Below are positions 40,650 through 43,081 of a DNA stretch of 43,081 bases, piece after piece (the first letter of the stretch is position 1; each line of letters begins with the position of its first letter). The stretch spans positions 1-43,081 of the forward strand of contig CAJVXI010000007.1 of NCBI GenBank assembly GCA_913009635.1. Reading direction: 5' to 3'. A program made the position numbers and the translations under genes. This stretch comes from an uncultured bacterium. GTDB lineage: Bacteria > Patescibacteriota > Minisyncoccia > UBA6257 > UBA9933. The notes below the pieces were generated by a model, which was not told where the DNA came from, made no database searches, and saw only the letters and a program-made list of their open reading frames with translations.

Positions 40650-41475
40650 GATTTTTACTAATCATACAAGCAGTTTCCTAGAATTATTTGACAGCAAGCG
40701 AAAGAGCAGATTTTTAAAATTACTTTTTCGGCGTGCAAAAAAAATTATTGGTCCGTCTCGTGAACTGGCCGATAAATCCAGAATATTCTTCGGAAAATCT
40801 CGAGAAGACGTTTATTATATACCAAACGGAGTTAATGTTAAGTTTTTTTATCCGATTAACGATAAACAAAAAAACAATATAAAAAACATCTTTTTAGAGA
40901 GCCATGGATACGACAAGGACAGGACAATAATTTTATGCCCGAGAAGGTTAGAGCCAAAAAATGGGGTAGAATTTTTAATATCAGCTATCCCATCTGTCAT
41001 TAAAAGAAATCCAAAAATTCTATTTTTAATTGCTGGCAATGATGTTGACAAGCAATATTCTGACTCTATCAGGAACTTAATTAAAGAATTAAATATCAGC
41101 GGTTTTATAGATTTACTCGGCCCAATCTCCAATAAGAATATGGTAGATTATTATCAAATATCTGATATTGTAGTTTTACCTTCTTTAATGGAAGCCACTT
41201 CAATTGCCGGACTGGAGGCGATGGCTTGCGGTGTTTCAGTTATAGGCACGAATGTTGGGGGAATCCCTGAGATTGTCAGTGATGGCGTAAATGGCATTAT
41301 TGTGCCCAAGAAAGACTCAAGCGTCATAAGCGCGGCAATTATAAAATTGCTCTCTAATAGAAACTTGTTGAGAAAATTCAGCAAGGCGTCAAGAGAAATC
41401 GCAGTAAATAAATTTTCTTGGCTTACTATTACTAAAGAAACAGTTAAAGTTTATAAATCAGTAAAAAATGAATAA
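40621..41475 (+). CDS. Glycosyltransferase family 4, N-terminally truncated
   Basis: The frame from TTG 40621 gives 284 residues beginning about 100 residues into a normal GT4: FTNHTSSFLELFD, then IIGPSRELADKS, YYIPNGVNVKFF, ILCPRRLEPKNGVEFLISAI, LFLIAGND and LPSLMEATSIAGLEAMACGVSVIGTNVGGIPEIV. The donor-binding half is complete, but most of the acceptor domain is missing, and the first 28 bases overlap the preceding methyltransferase. No ATG is available. Most likely a deletion fused the two genes' ends, leaving a pseudogene or a half-domain protein. Confidence 0.75.
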   Translation: MLIYGKEKNKIFTNHTSSFLELFDSKRKSRFLKLLFRRAKKIIGPSRELADKSRIFFGKSREDVYYIPNGVNVKFFYPINDKQKNNIKNIFLESHGYDKDRTIILCPRRLEPKNGVEFLISAIPSVIKRNPKILFLIAGNDVDKQYSDSIRNLIKELNISGFIDLLGPISNKNMVDYYQISDIVVLPSLMEATSIAGLEAMACGVSVIGTNVGGIPEIVSDGVNGIIVPKKDSSVISAAIIKLLSNRNLLRKFSKASREIAVNKFSWLTITKETVKVYKSVKNE

Positions 41476-42391
41476 TCAAAATCTTTCTTTAATTTATATT
41501 GTCAGTAATGGTCGTTCCGGTTCCACCTTGCTAGATTTATTATTAAATGGCTTTGATAATGTTTGGACAATAGGAGAAATTAATGTATTGCCGTTTGAAT
41601 TAAAGTATAATATAAAAGAATGCGGTTGCGGGCAGAAAATATTAAGATGCAATTTTTGGTCGTCAATAAAAAAAACAGTTGGTAAAATTTTAGAAATTAA
41701 CGGAAATATAGACTTATTTCGTGAAAGCCATACAGCTGGCAAGGTGTTGAGACCAAAAGAGCTACTGCGCATTTTCTTTGGGGTAGCATTTCCTAAAAAC
41801 AAGTTATTTAAGTTTTGCAAGGATAACGAAACGTTGTTTTCTGAAATTAAGGGGAAAGCGCAATCAATTAAAAAGAAAGAAATAGAATATTTAGTGGATG
41901 CATCCAAAAGTCCATATAGGCTTTTTTGGCTGTCAGCGTGTTGCGACTTAAATTTAAAAACAATACATATTATTAAAGATCCGCGAGCTTTTGTGTATTC
42001 AATGACAAAAACTGATAAAAATTTTTTAATATCTTTTACTAAAACAATTAGAATGAGTATAAGATATATTGTTGAAAATTTTTTAATGGAGAAGATGGGA
42101 AAAAAATTTTCAAAAAAGAATTTTTTATTTATTCGCTATGAAGATTTGGCTTCTCATCCTGAAAAAACCTTAAAGCAAATTTCCAAATGGCTCAATCTTC
42201 CTTATCAAGAAGACATTATTTCTTCTTTTAGATTAAAGGAAAATCATGGTGTTGCTGGTAATATAATGCGTCTCCAGTCTGATGGTATCATTTTAGATGA
42301 GAAGTGGAAAACAGAATTAAATTTTTTAAATAAAATAATTACTATAGTTTTAACTTATTTCTGGGCGAGAAGATATGGATATTTTAAATAA
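41468..42391 (+). CDS. Sulfotransferase-family protein
   Basis: Protein of 307 residues. The 5'-phosphosulfate loop is YIVSNGRSGSTLLDLLLNG near residue 10, IHIIKDPRAFVYSMTKTDK is the 3'-phosphate site, and FLFIRYEDLASHPEKTLKQISKWLNLPY is the family's C-terminal signature. A CGCGQKILRCNFW segment with three Cys follows the first motif, as in many bacterial glycan sulfotransferases. It is the second sulfotransferase in the locus, only distantly like the first, implying a sulfated surface glycan. Confidence 0.85.
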   Translation: MNNQNLSLIYIVSNGRSGSTLLDLLLNGFDNVWTIGEINVLPFELKYNIKECGCGQKILRCNFWSSIKKTVGKILEINGNIDLFRESHTAGKVLRPKELLRIFFGVAFPKNKLFKFCKDNETLFSEIKGKAQSIKKKEIEYLVDASKSPYRLFWLSACCDLNLKTIHIIKDPRAFVYSMTKTDKNFLISFTKTIRMSIRYIVENFLMEKMGKKFSKKNFLFIRYEDLASHPEKTLKQISKWLNLPYQEDIISSFRLKENHGVAGNIMRLQSDGIILDEKWKTELNFLNKIITIVLTYFWARRYGYFK

Positions 42392-42932
42392 TACTTCACG
42401 AACAACATCTTATCCTTCAGATGGCGTTACAAAAAGAGTAGCAGCAGGTAGCTTTATAACATTTTTAGGAGAAGCTATCGGAGCCTTAAAGCATATTTTA
42501 CTTGTTCCTTTATTTTTGTGGGCGTGGGGAGAGGCGCTTTACGGCGAATGGCTGATTCTTTTTTCTTTAGTGGCTTATCTTTCTTTAGGTAGTATTGGAA
42601 TGCAAACCTTTGTTGTTAACCGATTGACTCAATGTTATACAAAAGGGAATTTAAGAGAATACGTTAAAACCTTTCGCAGCGCTTTGAGCTTATATTTAAT
42701 TATAGTGATTTTACTGCTGTTATTATTGGTAATTTTTGTCTTTTTTGCTCCTTTTTCTGATTGGTTAAATATTGAAATGTCCATTAATAGTGTAGCGAGA
42801 ATTACGATTTTGATTTTGGGTGGATATATTTTATTCAGCATTATTTTTGGCTTGATAGTCGGTTTATATGATAGTACGGGAGATTATTCACGAAGAACTC
42901 TTTTGATTAATATTCGTGAAATTATTTTAATA
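42375..42932 (+). CDS. Polysaccharide flippase (Wzx/MATE-like), truncated by contig end
   Basis: The first 186 residues of a multi-pass membrane protein: VAAGSFITFLGEAIGALKHILLVPLFLWAWGEALYGEWLILFSLVAYLSLGS is the typical start of an O-antigen-type flippase, followed by further helices (LYLIIVILLLLLLVIFVFF, ITILILGGYILFSIIFGLIVG). It would carry lipid-linked glycan across the membrane. Genuine sequence ends at 42932; the codons after it (RSEERRVGKECRSRWSPYH) are translated sequencing adapter. The start overlaps the sulfotransferase by 17 bases. Confidence 0.85.
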
Positions 42933-43081
42933 AGATCGGAAGAGCGTCGTGTAGGGAAAGAGTGTAGATCTCGGTGGTCGCCGTATCATTAAAAAAAAAA
43001 AAAATGAAAAAAGTAAAAAATAAGAAATAAAAGTAAGAGAACGTAGATAGTTTGTACTCTGCAGCATAGATCGTGACAGGT
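42933..43081. other. Illumina adapter and read-through, not genomic
   Basis: From 42933 the sequence starts AGATCGGAAGAGCGTCGTG and runs 58 bases to CCGTATCATT at 42990, the reverse complement of the TruSeq universal adapter as I know it. It is followed by a poly-A run and low-complexity sequence typical of reading past an adapter end. These 149 bases should be removed. Confidence 0.97.

Overview
The window looks like an AT-rich genome fragment from a Candidate Phyla Radiation (Patescibacteria) bacterium, most likely of the Parcubacteria side. The grounds are a 16S rRNA gene broken by two introns and several inserted loops, very small regulators (receiver-only response regulators), an N-terminally short release factor, a MacB-like ABC pair whose ATPase carries a long extra C-terminus, abundant short iterated repeats, and no central metabolism. 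TGA works as a stop, so the recoded Gracilibacteria/Absconditabacteria are unlikely.

Layout. (1) 0.15-3.8 kb: a compact locus for ribosomally made modified peptides. It holds a radical SAM/SPASM maturase followed by an unlisted 42-residue peptide with a C-x4-C-x4-C tail, and an ATP-grasp ligase followed by an unlisted 38-residue peptide with an Asp/Glu/Ser/Thr/Lys-rich tail. An HExxH metalloprotease-like gene lies between them on the other strand, and an Ere/ChaN-like gene follows. (2) 4.8-20.8 kb: a methyltransferase, a histidine kinase, HicBA toxin-antitoxin, L25, a MltB-like lytic enzyme, the ABC pair, a GxxExxY gene, a 1779-residue surface protein (seven-repeat propeller plus fibronectin III domains), release factor 1, receivers and L31. 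(3) 20.9-25.3 kb: rRNA promoter, structured leader and the 16S gene, with no 23S, 5S or tRNA after it. (4) 25.3-28.6 kb: receiver, a frameshifted four-helix-bundle gene, pilin, small membrane proteins and a second four-helix-bundle gene. (5) 28.6-42.9 kb: a surface glycan locus with asparagine synthase, a His-type DegT dehydratase next to GDP-mannose 4,6-dehydratase and a reductase/epimerase, five glycosyltransferases, two methyltransferases, two sulfotransferases and the start of a flippase. (6) The last 149 bases are Illumina adapter and read-through, not genome.

Three observations stand out. First, the 16S 3' end keeps helix 45 and GATCA but continues into AT-rich sequence where the anti-Shine-Dalgarno CCTCC should be. 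Native genes here lack Shine-Dalgarno sites and many have a TATAAT-like box 6-10 bases before the start, whereas all four peptide-locus genes have near-perfect AGGAGG-type sites. That suggests the peptide locus came from elsewhere. Second, three small accessory genes (GxxExxY and two four-helix-bundle genes) are each bracketed by their own inverted sets of 6-12 base iterated repeats that run into the coding ends. Gene-less copies of such repeats sit in 16S loops, spacers and, in frame, inside enzymes such as asparagine synthase. Together they resemble an undescribed class of repeat-bracketed mobile cassette. Third, partial gene-end duplications (kinase 3' end around hicBA; release factor 5' end) point to the same kind of rearrangement.

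All calls come from reading the sequence and translations by eye; no database search was run.
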